Shown in pieces: positions 11,496 through 22,185 of a stretch of 64,000 nucleotides of DNA. Source of the DNA: Moringa oleifera (lineage: Eukaryota > Streptophyta > Magnoliopsida > Brassicales > Moringaceae); NCBI GenBank assembly GCA_021397835.1, contig JAJFZO010000034.1, positions 994,501 through 1,058,500 of the forward strand, given 5' to 3'. The notes under the pieces were generated by a model. The model had not been told where the DNA came from. It searched no databases and worked only from the letters and a program-made list of their open reading frames with translations. The translations under genes were made by a program, and so were the position numbers. Each line of letters opens with the position of its first letter. Within the stretch, counting starts at the first letter, position 1.

Positions 11496-13289
11496 ATGAC
11501 GTCTCCTAATACAAATTTGAAGCACCCAACTCTGCAACTCTTAGAAAAATGCAAGACCCTGTTATCATGCAAGCAAATCCATGCTCAAATGATCACAACT
11601 GGTCTCGCTCTCCACACATACCCTCTTAGTCGGCTACTTCTCTTTTCCTCCGCCTTAGATTTATCCTACGCACTCTCCATCTTTAACCACATGCCAAACC
11701 CAACCATATTCCTCTACAACACCCTCATCGCCTCATCGACCCACCACAAGGATCACACCCACGCAGCACTTTCTCTATATACCAGAATTCTAACTCACGG
11801 TGCCCTTAGACCCAACAGTTTCACTTACCCATCTCTCTTGAGGGCTTGTGCGTCTCACCCATGGCTCGATCATGGTCGAGCCCTTCACCCCCATGTCTTG
11901 AAGTTCCTCGATCCCCCTTATGATAACTTTATCCAGGCTTCATTGCTTAACTTCTACGCCAATTGTGGCAAGCTGGGTGTGGCTAGATATTTGTTCAGTC
12001 AGATTGACAACCCTGATTTAGCTACGTGGAACTCCATATTGTCTGCCTATTCACGTTGTTCAAGTGCTGCTTGTGTTGGTACCATTGACCTTGGTGATTC
12101 TGGTTTGTCCATGGAGGCCTTGTGGCTGTTCAATGAGATGCAAAATTCTCTAGTTAAGCCTAATGAAGTTACTCTTGTGGCTGTAATCAGTGCTTGTGCC
12201 AATCTGGGTGCTTTCAGCCAGGGTGCATGGGCTCATGCTTATGTAATTAAGTACAATCTTAAGCTAAATCGATTCGTAGGTACAGCTTTACTCGATATGT
12301 ACTCAAAATGCGGGTGTCTACATTTAGCTTACCAGTTGTTTGAACAAATGCCGCAAAGGGACACAATGTGTTACAATGCAATGATTGGTGGGTTTGCTAT
12401 GCATGGTTATGGTCACAAGGCGCTCGGCCTTTATGAGAGAATGAAAATCGAAGGTCTAGCTCCTGATGATGTTACTTTTGTCGTAACAATATGTGCTTGC
12501 TCACATGTTGGGCTAGTTGAGGAGGGTTGCACGGTTTTCGAGTCCATGAAAGAGGTTTACGGGATCGAGCCAAAGCTTGAGCATTATGGCTGCGTTGTTG
12601 ATCTTCTGGGTCGAGCAGGGCTGCTCAAGGAAGCTGAGGAAACGGTCAGGAATATGCCCATGAAGCCGAATGCGATATTGTGGAGGTCCTTGTTAGGGGC
12701 AGCCAGGGTTCATGGCGATATAGAGATAGGCGAGTTTGCATTGAACCAGTTGCTACAGTTAGAGCCAGAGGCCAGTGGGAACTATGTGCTTTTGTCAAAT
12801 CTCTATGCCAAAATTGATAGATGGGAAGATGTGAAGAGAGTAAGGAAACTAATGAAAGACGAAGGCATTGATAAAACGCCTGGAAGTAGCTTGATCGAGG
12901 TTGATGGTGCCATGCATGAATTTCTAACGGGAGACAAGACACATCCATGCACAAAAGAGATTTATTTGAAGCTCAAAGAGATCAACAAAAGGGTACAAGA
13001 ATATGGTCACAAGCCAAGAACCAAAGAAGTGTTGTTTGACATAGAAGAGGAAGAAAAAGAAGATGCTCTTGCTTACCACAGCGAAAGGTTAGCCATTGCA
13101 TTTGCTCTATTAGTTCCGGATTCAAACATTGCCCCTATTCGCATTATTAAGAACCTTAGAGTTTGTGGTGATTGCCATGACATTACCAAGCTTATTTCTG
13201 TAATATATAGAAGAGAAATAATAGTTAGAGACCGAAGTAGGTTTCATCAATTCAAAGATGGGAGTTGTTCTTGTTTGGATTATTGGTAA
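11496..13289 (+). CDS. Pentatricopeptide repeat protein, PLS class with DYW domain
   Basis: This intronless gene encodes 597 residues, a usual length for the class. PPR proteins bind organellar RNA one base per repeat. The DYW domain is a zinc-dependent cytidine deaminase-like module used for C-to-U RNA editing in plastids or mitochondria. Degenerate P, L and S repeats run from about residue 40 to 430, for example the VGTALLDMYSKCG and DTMCYNAMIGGFAMHG segments. E and E+ motifs follow, then the DYW domain. Its zinc and catalytic signature HSE is at 528-530, CGDCH at 557-561, CSC at 591-593 and the terminal Asp-Tyr-Trp at 595-597. All key residues are present, so the domain looks active. By memory it most resembles Arabidopsis At5g43790. 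The N-terminus lacks an obvious targeting peptide, so the organelle cannot be assigned. Confidence 0.93.
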   Translation: MTSPNTNLKHPTLQLLEKCKTLLSCKQIHAQMITTGLALHTYPLSRLLLFSSALDLSYALSIFNHMPNPTIFLYNTLIASSTHHKDHTHAALSLYTRILTHGALRPNSFTYPSLLRACASHPWLDHGRALHPHVLKFLDPPYDNFIQASLLNFYANCGKLGVARYLFSQIDNPDLATWNSILSAYSRCSSAACVGTIDLGDSGLSMEALWLFNEMQNSLVKPNEVTLVAVISACANLGAFSQGAWAHAYVIKYNLKLNRFVGTALLDMYSKCGCLHLAYQLFEQMPQRDTMCYNAMIGGFAMHGYGHKALGLYERMKIEGLAPDDVTFVVTICACSHVGLVEEGCTVFESMKEVYGIEPKLEHYGCVVDLLGRAGLLKEAEETVRNMPMKPNAILWRSLLGAARVHGDIEIGEFALNQLLQLEPEASGNYVLLSNLYAKIDRWEDVKRVRKLMKDEGIDKTPGSSLIEVDGAMHEFLTGDKTHPCTKEIYLKLKEINKRVQEYGHKPRTKEVLFDIEEEEKEDALAYHSERLAIAFALLVPDSNIAPIRIIKNLRVCGDCHDITKLISVIYRREIIVRDRSRFHQFKDGSCSCLDYW

Positions 13290-16200
13290 CTTATACTGCT
13301 TACCCATGATTGAGTAGCTTCAGGAAAAGTGAAAAATGTAACCAAGATTTGTTGTTAAGAAACTCATTTCAAAATTTTAATTTTTCCATGTGGAATATAC
13401 AATTTTCTTTGACTGCAATTGATCAATGCAAGATGAACATGATTCTTGTTATCCTCAGTTAATTTACAGCAGAATTCTCTACAAATTCCAAAAGCAACTT
13501 GCTTTGATGCTTCATGTCTAGCATAATTATGTCATGTTTTAACAAGGTGTTAAGATTAATGGGTTCTCATCTTTTAAGTAGAATTAATTAGTGTTGTAAC
13601 AGTTTTTTAATAAATTAATTTTTGCAGACAAACAAAGCAGTTGTTTTAGTATACAGTTATATATATGTATGAATGAAATCCCAGAAGCAGTGCCCATCAC
13701 TTGATTTCATAAAGATATTTGAATTGACATTTTCTAAATAAAATAATCTCTGTCTCTGTGTTTTCTCCTACATGAAGCTTAGAGAAAACAGAATCTCATT
13801 GTCTTCATAATTAGCTCATAATATTAGTTGATGAGATAGGATAATATCATCAATCAGTACAAAACTAAACAGGGAAAGATCTTTAAAAAATTAAAAAAAA
13901 AAACACTCAAGGGAAAACTGTCATAAATATAATAATAATAAACCTTCAAAAATAAAAATTTTGTGTTGTGCATGCCGATTTGGGGAACAAGGTAGGTGGC
14001 GTTGGCTATAAAAGTCTCCCCCCGGACAGCAAACTGGTGGCACAGTAGTTTTGTCTCTTTTCCACACGTGATAAACTCCGATAGTATGTTACAACAACAT
14101 CGATGATCGTGAACTGATTGTAATAATGTTCATAATGGTGCTCTTGGATTCTATGATCATGTGTTAAGATTCCACTGTGTATAATCAGCAATTTGGACAC
14201 AAAGTCAAAAATCTAACATGACATTATCATATCTGGTGTTGTGATTCAAGTGCAGCACACACAGGAGAAATCGATTTGAATGTTATACACAGGTATTGAT
14301 GGAGAGTGGAAATTAAAACAAGTTTTAATTTTTTCAATGGGTTCGTCCAAAATTTGTTAAAATGTATGAAAACAAGTTTTAAGTTTTTTAAGCCTAAATT
14401 GATGGAGAGTGGAAATTACTTTTATCATAAAATTGAAATAAATTATTTTGTTAACAAAAATATTAAATGTTCCAAATAAATTAAAATTCATTTTTAATTA
14501 ATTTTTTAAATATAAAAAATTTTATTTTGATAAATATAGACCTTGTGGAATGAGTGGAAGACAAGTAGACAGTGCAAGTGGCTGGTCCTAAAGCGAAGTG
14601 CATGTCTCCATGGACCATGATACACCTGTCTGTCGACTATCTAAGTCTTAGTTAAAAGAGAGAATCCATTCGATCAGATCTCCCGAGGCCCATCTGATTT
14701 AGACAAAGTGGGGCCCCCATCGAAACATGCAATTCTTATCTGTCGCACGCCCCATTGCTCGAACTACCAGCCTACCGACTTCCACGAATATGTTCCACGT
14801 GGGTCGGGTCTTTTCGTCATTCCCACCCCCCAACGCCTCACTTCCCTTGACTCTAATTTTTTTCTCCTTTTACCAAAAAATATATACGTATATATATTTC
14901 TCGCAAATATTAAAACCTTCTAAACTAATATTTTTAATTTTTTTAAAAAGAAAAAAACTTGTCAAGTGTCTATTGGTTAACTTGTTTTTTTATTTTTTAT
15001 CTTTTATATCAAATTATTTACCAACTGACGTTTAGCCTTAATCATGACATGTCTGCATATTAATTTTATTATTAGTGTACTATAATGCATGATTAAGGAG
15101 ATGAATTCCAGCAAATATCCCACTAATCTTTGGGTTTATCCAATTAATTTCACTCTTTCACTACCCCTCCTACTTTCCCCAAAACAAAAAGGAAGACTTT
15201 GACATTTCATTGTCCAGATTGGCAAATTAGGGCACAGAAATGTACTTTTCAAATTAACATGTTGATGTGAAAAGTTCTAATTTCACTTGAATTATATACC
15301 CTTTTTTAGATTGAACAACCTAAAGAGAATAAGGTAAATCTTTATTTATTTGTCTTGTTATATTTGGAAACACTATTAATTGATATTTGCTACGACCTTA
15401 CCTCGTCTCAAAAGACATTGCGACATTTTATCAGTATGTGGCTATTAATTTATGCAATTTTAATTTTATTAGTGAAAATTAATCATTAAAAAATATTAAC
15501 CTTATATTTTTGCGTTGCTTTTTGTTTTTTATTCATCAAATTGGTTAAAAAATAAGCAATTTTTAATTCATATTTTAAATTTAATTTGCATGATGCATAC
15601 CACAAAGTATTTAATATTAAATTAGGTAAATTATTTAGAACTTTAACAGAAACGCATGCACAAGACTTTGCTTTTATGGAGTTTATACAATTAAAAATTT
15701 TAAGATATTTTATTAATTTAATATTTATTAATTTTTTTAAATAAGATAAAAATGTTATATTTATAAAATCATTACGTATGAATATTTTTCTTAAAAAATA
15801 TCAAATTGATAAAAGGTATTGATCATAATTTTACGTTGTCTGATTGAAAAGAGAATAATGTTATATAGTGGAAGCCTAATCACCCCTCGCTCTTAGAGGT
15901 GTACTTTCAATTAATTTATTGCTTAATTTTACTGTTTATAATAAGGTTTTTGTATGTTTACTGTAAAAATATTATAAGAAAATAAAAAATTAAATATGTG
16001 CATACCCACATGCTAAGACATAGGTACACATTTAAAAAACCTAGTACGGTTACCATATATAACTATTTAAATTCACATATTAATATGGTTTATTATAAAG
16101 TAGGGATGATTCCTCGGATTCCAACTCACCATAGTTTTATAATCTCGTCAAAATTTTAGAAAATATTAAATTATAATCCCAATTTATAAAGTATTTCTCC

Positions 16201-16700
16201 CCCCAAAAATATAAAAGTATACATATAAAAATATATTATCTTTCTCTATTGTATTAATGTTGCATGGGAAGTCCATTCCATTGAATTATTCGTCATAAGT
16301 CCCCTCCAAAAAAAAAAAAAAAAAGGAAAAATGTTATTAGGTAGGACTGAAGGGAAGAGTAAAAATGGGAATCAAATACGTTAAGGTAAATGAAGATTTG
16401 AATGTGGCCAGGGTATGGGCATTGTTCAACCAGCATACCCGGCTTGACCGGTTTGTGCATCTTTGAATTCAATTCCGGAAGGTTCTCACAAAAACCTGGA
16501 AGGCAGCTTAGGAACAATTAATGCCCATAAAAAATATCCGTTTTTATTAATTTATTAATAATTTTTTGAAAACTAAACATTAAAAATTAAAATTAATTAG
16601 GATTTTTTTATTAATAAATTTAAAAGGCAAATTTAAGCACTAAGGAGATAGGCGGCAAGAAAAGTGTCCAGGTTCATCCTCCCTGATAATCCAACCTTAC
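13290..16700. other. Intergenic between PPR and ATP sulfurylase genes
   Basis: It contains the PPR 3' region and then A+T-rich sequence. Short frames near 14.0 and 14.7-15.0 kb have no recognisable similarity and no coding features. No tRNA or transposon was recognised. Confidence 0.6.
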
Positions 16701-16701
16701 C

Positions 16702-16708
16702 TATAAAG
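16702..16708 (+). promoter_or_regulatory. Candidate TATA box of the ATP sulfurylase gene
   Basis: TATAAAG lies 190 bases before the start codon, in a pyrimidine-rich upstream region. A second candidate, TATAAT at 16,780-16,785, is closer (107 bases). Which one is used cannot be told from sequence. Confidence 0.4.
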
Positions 16709-16891
16709 CCCAACATAAATTCCTTCACGATGCCTCATACCATTTCCTTTCTCCCTCTCTTGCCAAGCCGGAATTTTTTTATAATTCCGAAAGTACCCTC
16801 ATTCTCCACTATACCTGCCTCTCCATTATTACGACTACTATATTACTAAAGGGACAAATACTCCCCCACCTTGCTTCTCCGTCTCTCTTCA

Positions 16892-19800
16892 ATGGCTTCC
16901 ATGGCTGCTGTCTTCACCAAGACCGCATTCCCTTCTCACTCGCTTCATAAATCGTTTAATACCCATTTTGCCCCTGCTCGTCCTCAGTCCCTCTGTCTTC
17001 CTGCTTCCTCCGTCAAGTCACGGACCCGCCGGAGTCTCCGTGTACGGAGCGGGTTGATCGAGCCGGATGGCGGGAAGCTTGTCGAACTGGTTGTTGATGA
17101 GTCCGAGAGGGGGTTGAAAAAGAGAGAGGCCGCTTTGCTGCCCAGAATCAAGCTCACCAGGATCGATGTCGAGTGGGTCCACGTGTTGAGCGAGGGGTGG
17201 GCTAGCCCGCTCCGTGGGTTCATGAGAGAATCCGAGTTCCTCCAAACTCTTCATTTTAACGCACTCCGACTCGAGGACGGGTCGGTCGTCAACATGTCGG
17301 TGCCTATCGTGCTTGCCATCGACGATTCGCAGAAGCACCGGATCGGTGAGTCCAAAAGAGTTGCGCTTGTTGACTCGGACGATAACGTGGTCGCTATTCT
17401 CAGCGAGTGAGTTCATTAATAATACTGCTTCTCTTCAAAGTTTTGATTCGATAGAATTTAGTTTAATTTGATTGTTGAAGGTGTTGATTGCTTGGTGAAG
17501 ATGCGAGCTCTATACATTTGAGCTTTAAACTTAAAAACAAAAAAAAAGATATTTGCTGCTAGTGGAAAAAAAAAAAAAAGATGATCTTTTCAAGGGTTGA
17601 AATTGGTCCTTCATTGTCATGGCTTACAATATGTTTGATTTTACATTGGACTGCAAGACATTCGTTATATAGTGCAGTTGCCGCCGCATGGTTAATATAA
17701 TAAGAAAAATTGTTACTAATATGTTGTAAAATGAAGATCTTTGGATATTTGACTAGAAAATGGTTTATTTATAAGTTTCGGTGTATCCTATGATTCTGTG
17801 GCAAGACCAAATCAATTTCCCATTATTTTTTGGCAGTACTATGATGAGAATATTTGCATACTTCATCATGACCGTTTTGAATTTGGTGGCTAACTGTCAA
17901 TGCTATTGTTGATTTTGACTTGGTGCTTATGCTTGTTGAAGTTTATTCATCTTTGGACAATTTCAAGTGGGGAGCTTTTAATAGAAGCACAATTCAAGGC
18001 TATTTTGTGTATCACGTCAAATCATCGTGGGTATAGAAGGGGCAGTAGAATTTGGTTTTGTTGTTTGATTATTACTTTTTAAGTGTTTGGCTTCTCTATG
18101 AAGTTGAGAAAGCCACATAATTAACTAAAGTAGAAAATTGAGACATGTGTGAGGCAAGAAACAAGAATTTTTCAAGAGAAGATTTTTCATGGCTGCCTTA
18201 ACTTCTTGAGCCCTGTTGAACTTCTCATCATATGATCAAAGCATTTATTTAATCTGGTCTTTCATAGATTTCACGGTAGTGAAGTTGGTTAAGACTTCTT
18301 AAATCTTGAGATGGGAAATCTAAATTCATCTAAGTGTTGGAGCTGATGAACATTCATCATGTTATTCTCTGTATCTTTTGACGTCATTCCTCTCTTTTTA
18401 TCAGAAACTAACAGCCCCTTGTAGCACATCTTTGAAGGAGTAGTTCACATGCAAAACTAGCTCTTAGGGTAAAAAAGGAAAACGAATGGAAAATGAGCCT
18501 CTGACCTCTAGATCCTTATGCTGATAATATCCTGAATTTCAATTCAAGGGAGTGCATCTTTTCCTGAACTTTCATATTTGTTGTTAGTATTGTGTATCCT
18601 GGGGATTGCTGGTTCTACATCCATTGGTTCAAGTGGTAACATTGGGAGGATTCATGCTATTTTTATTGCATATGTCCTCCTTTTTGTACGTCACAGTTTC
18701 TCACGCTTTCTTGATTTGTTTGTTTGCTCCAGCATTGAAATTTACAAGCACCCTAAAGAAGAACGAATAGCCAGAACTTGGGGAACTACTGCCGTCGGGC
18801 TGCCTTATGTTGAAGAAACTATAAGAAATGCTGGAAACTGGCTAATTGGAGGTGACCTGGAGGTTCTAGAACCAATCAAGTACCATGATGGTCTTGATCG
18901 TTTCCGATTGTCACCTTCAGAACTCCGCAAGGAATTTGAGAAGCGTAATGCAGACGCAATCTTTGCTTTCCAGCTCCGAAATCCTGTGCATAATGGCCAT
19001 GCCCTCCTGATGACTGATACTCGTCGTCGGCTTCTTGAGATGGGCTACAAGAACCCCATTCTCTTGCTTCATCCCTTGGGAGGATACACGAAGGCAGATG
19101 ATGTACCTCTTAGTTGGAGGATGAAACAACATGAGAAGGTATATTTAGTTCATTATCATGTGAAAAATCTTCTCTTCCTTTTTTTTTTTATTTTTTATTC
19201 TTCTGGGAAGAAGGATATGTACCAGCTTTGGCTATATGACCTGGACTAGGCAGGATGGTTGAAGAACCTCAATCTGGATCTTTACAAACTGTTTTTGTTT
19301 TTTTCACTCCTATTTTGGTCAATATTTGAAATCAGTAGACATTTGATGTGATATTTTGTCATTTTGCGCGTGTGCCGCTTGTTTTTATTTTTTGGACAAG
19401 CCTAGTTTTGACTTTGGAAAAGTGTTTCTCTTTAGTATAACTAATTTGATGAGGATTATAAATGATCAGGTGCTTGAGGAAGGTGTTCTTGATCCAGAGA
19501 CTACAGTGGTTTCCATATTCCCCTCTCCAATGCACTATGCTGGTCCGACGGAAGTGCAGTGGCATGCAAAGGCTCGAATTAATGCTGGGGCTAACTTTTA
19601 CATTGTTGGTAGGGACCCAGCTGGCATGGGCCATCCAGTTGAGAAAAGAGACTTGTATGATGCTGATCATGGGAAGAAGGTACTAAGCATGGCACCTGGA
19701 CTTGAGCGGCTGAACATCCTTCCTTTCAAGGTATATAAGTTTCCGGCTTCGACTAAATTTGTTGATAATGCAGTTGTTGCATTTATGTGTGAAATTCAGA

Positions 19801-20155
19801 GTGTTTATCAATTGTCTGCAATTGCAGGTTGCTGCATATGACAAGACCCAGGGTAAAATGGCATTCTTTGATCCCTCAAGGGCTCAGGACTTTCTATTCA
19901 TATCCGGAACAAAGGTATTTTTATAGAAATACCTCAACTAAAAGCCTGTACTGATTGAAAAAAAAAGAACTAAAAGGCATTATTCTGCTTTTAACATGGC
20001 CTGCGTGGGTTTTACAGATGCGAACATTGGCAAAGAATGGAGAGAACCCTCCTGATGGATTCATGTGTCCTGGTGGCTGGAAAGTGCTGGTCGAGTATTA
20101 TGACAGTTTGACTCCAGCAGAGAACGGTAGAGTTCCTGAAGCTGTTCCAGCTTAA
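16892..20155 (+). CDS. APS1: ATP sulfurylase, plastidial
   Basis: The enzyme makes adenosine 5'-phosphosulfate from ATP and sulfate, the entry step of plant sulfate assimilation. Five exons join cleanly: 16,892-17,406, 18,733-19,138, 19,470-19,730, 19,828-19,914 and 20,018-20,155 (1,407 nt, 468 residues). The first ATG (MASMAAVF) follows a short pyrimidine-rich leader. Residues 1 to about 50 are rich in Ser, Arg and Ala, typical of a chloroplast transit peptide. The PUA-like N-terminal domain follows. The catalytic domain carries [10 protein letters not shown] at 252-261, the nucleotide-binding HxGH-type motif, and [10 protein letters not shown] at 354-363. No APS-kinase domain is fused, as expected for plants. 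A miR395-like site in exon 1 points to control by sulfur status. Intron 1 is about 1.3 kb. The enzyme family is certain; the paralogue label APS1 rests on remembered synteny. Confidence 0.95.
17234..17254 (+). promoter_or_regulatory. Likely miR395 target site in ATP sulfurylase exon 1
   Basis: The 21 bases from GAGTTCC to CTTCAT are nearly complementary to miR395 as I remember it. The differences are one G:U wobble, one internal mismatch and a mismatch opposite the miRNA 5' end. Several Arabidopsis ATP sulfurylases are established miR395 targets at the equivalent coding position. Cleavage in this plant is inference. Confidence 0.8.
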
Positions 20156-21304
20156 GATTTGCTGTATCATAATGTGTGACAACGATTGGGAGAAACCTTA
20201 AACACTATTTATCTCCACCTTGTGGTCAAAACTATGTAAAGAGTCTCTGTCCAGATCTCTAATAAAAGCATGTGAGGCACTGGTACAGAGGCATTTGACT
20301 TGCCTCTCACTGTAATTTGAGCGACCCATAGGGGTACCTTGCATTGGTGCTCTTGTGAATGTGGTTGCATTGTACCATACTGTGATTGTGTTCCTATAAA
20401 GACATTGGTTGTGAGAAGTGCTTTGTCTCTGAAGATTCTTGTAACTTTTAGAGAATGTGGTCATAGCTCATACAGGTTAAAGATGGAATGCAGGATGGGA
20501 TCATTGATGAGCTCAATAGGAGTTTAAGATTCATATATTGATGGGCCAACTTTTGAGTAACATAATTGGCCGAATTTGAATTATGTCTGTGCATAAAATG
20601 AAGCTGTGGGGGACCATACCACCATAAAAAGGGTGATTGCAGTTGTCCTCTTTATGAGGTTATGTGAGGTTTTGCCTGTGTCATGAGCCAGGTCTAGTCT
20701 TTGAACTATTTTGAGTCGTTTTGGTACATTTAGTAGGAGTCAATTGGTAGTCTTTATTTTGGGTTCCTGCTATTGGTGTAAGCAAAGCTCACAAAAATAT
20801 GCTGGCTCAGAGATTAAGTCACTGGATATCTTACGGTAAGGACCTATTTCAAGTATTTTTCCCATGCAATATAATGGTTTCCTTTGATTTTATCATTTTG
20901 TGGATTGGGCATCGACTCATGTTTATTCTTTGATTGCTTTGCCAAATCTGTGGTCTTCTTCTTTGTCATATTGTTGTGCTACAATGAGTTTTGGTGTTTG
21001 GCTGTGATTATGGTTAATGTGTCAATCTTCAATACCTTAGTTATTTACTCGAAACAAATGTTCAGCTAATGGATTAAAATGTTTTTACGACTCTCAGAAT
21101 TGGCTTCTAGGTTGCTCATTTCTGATATTTAATGATGTTTACTTGACTGCTCTGCTATGCATGCTCTGGCTTCATGCCAAGTAAGTGCAGAGCCCCTTGG
21201 ATCCCTGTTTACACTCTCAACACAAAACCAAACAGGCCAAAGGATACCAAAGCTGTGCTGTTTTGATGACAAAAATAGTTTATCAAGTAATAAGCCTGGA
21301 AATG
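20156..21304. other. 3' region of ATP sulfurylase and intergenic DNA
   Basis: The first few hundred bases look like the 3' UTR, with an AATAAA-like TAATAAAAG near 20,260. The remainder has no frame with coding features. Confidence 0.55.
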
Positions 21305-21690
21305 CTGCTAGAACGGTGCAAATAAGAGCTTAAATCCTCTGTAAAAACTCCATCATCAGAACTTGAAGAACGGTAAGTAGCCTGAGTTACCAGGATCAAT
21401 TTTCTAAGGTGTATCATTTTCAAGCTGTTCTTCTTCTCAAGTTGCCTTGCATTGGATTTTTTCAAAACTTATCAGAGGACCTAAATATTGAAGATCAATC
21501 AATCCTTTACCTTCTCAATGACACCTATGAAAAAGTTTAGGAGGACCTATGAAATACAGAGCTTGAACTAATATGTTCGTCCAATTGGTGATGCTTGCTT
21601 CTTGATAAGCTATTTACTTGTCCCTGGGCTTTTCTATAGCAAGAGACACAGCAGCTAGGGGAGCTGAAATGGCTGCAACCATGTTGATCC
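21305..21690 (-). pseudogene. Decayed fragment of a type-IIB Ca2+-ATPase
   Basis: Read on the minus strand, this stretch aligns in frame with residues of about 848-970 of the intact pump 500 bases upstream. Matching stretches are SLAIEKP against ALATEQP, SITNWTNILVQALYFI against LITNVMWRNLLAQAFYQI, IEKVKD*LIFNI*VL against TEKVNDTLIFNTFVL, and SNARQLEKKNSLKMIH against FNARKLEKRNVFKGIH. At least five in-frame stop codons and one frameshift near 21,345 interrupt it. Only the last transmembrane part is recognisable; possible weaker similarity runs on to about 21,900. It is the remnant of a tandem duplicate in the same orientation and cannot encode a pump. Confidence 0.9.
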
Positions 21691-22185
21691 TTGGTGGTTC
21701 AGAATTTGAAATTTCTGTACCCCAGAGAATTTCTGTTCCAACTCAAATGGTGATAAAAGAGCCAAAATCACCATATCCATTATGAAAATATCATAGCTCT
21801 TCAAGGCCATGGAAATTGGCTCATATACTAGTCTAATTGGCCATTTTACTGAACACGCATGATCAATTGCAGCAGCCAAAAGTAAGCCCTCTCCAGCTGC
21901 TGCCTTAAGTTTCCTGCCATGTCAGCTGACTGGTGATGGACCTGATTTTCTGCTTGGGATTACATATGATGCTTGCATCAGCCCAGCAAAGATTAACAGA
22001 AGTAATACGAAATCAAGCAAGGAATAAATTTAGACACTGCCTTGAACCAAAGCCATGTACTTTTTTATTACTTCTATGAATAATTACGGTACTTACAAAC
22101 AGCAGAATGAGGAAAACTAAGACATCTAAAGAATATATCTGGTCACAAATCTAAAGAATCATTTTGGCATTTACATAATGAAGTT

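Noticed and set aside
18578..18732. Upstream extension of ATP sulfurylase exon 2 in the same frame
   Set aside because: A clear acceptor (TGCTCCAG) at 18,732 and a perfect join with exon 1 giving SDIEIYKHP show that this part is intron.
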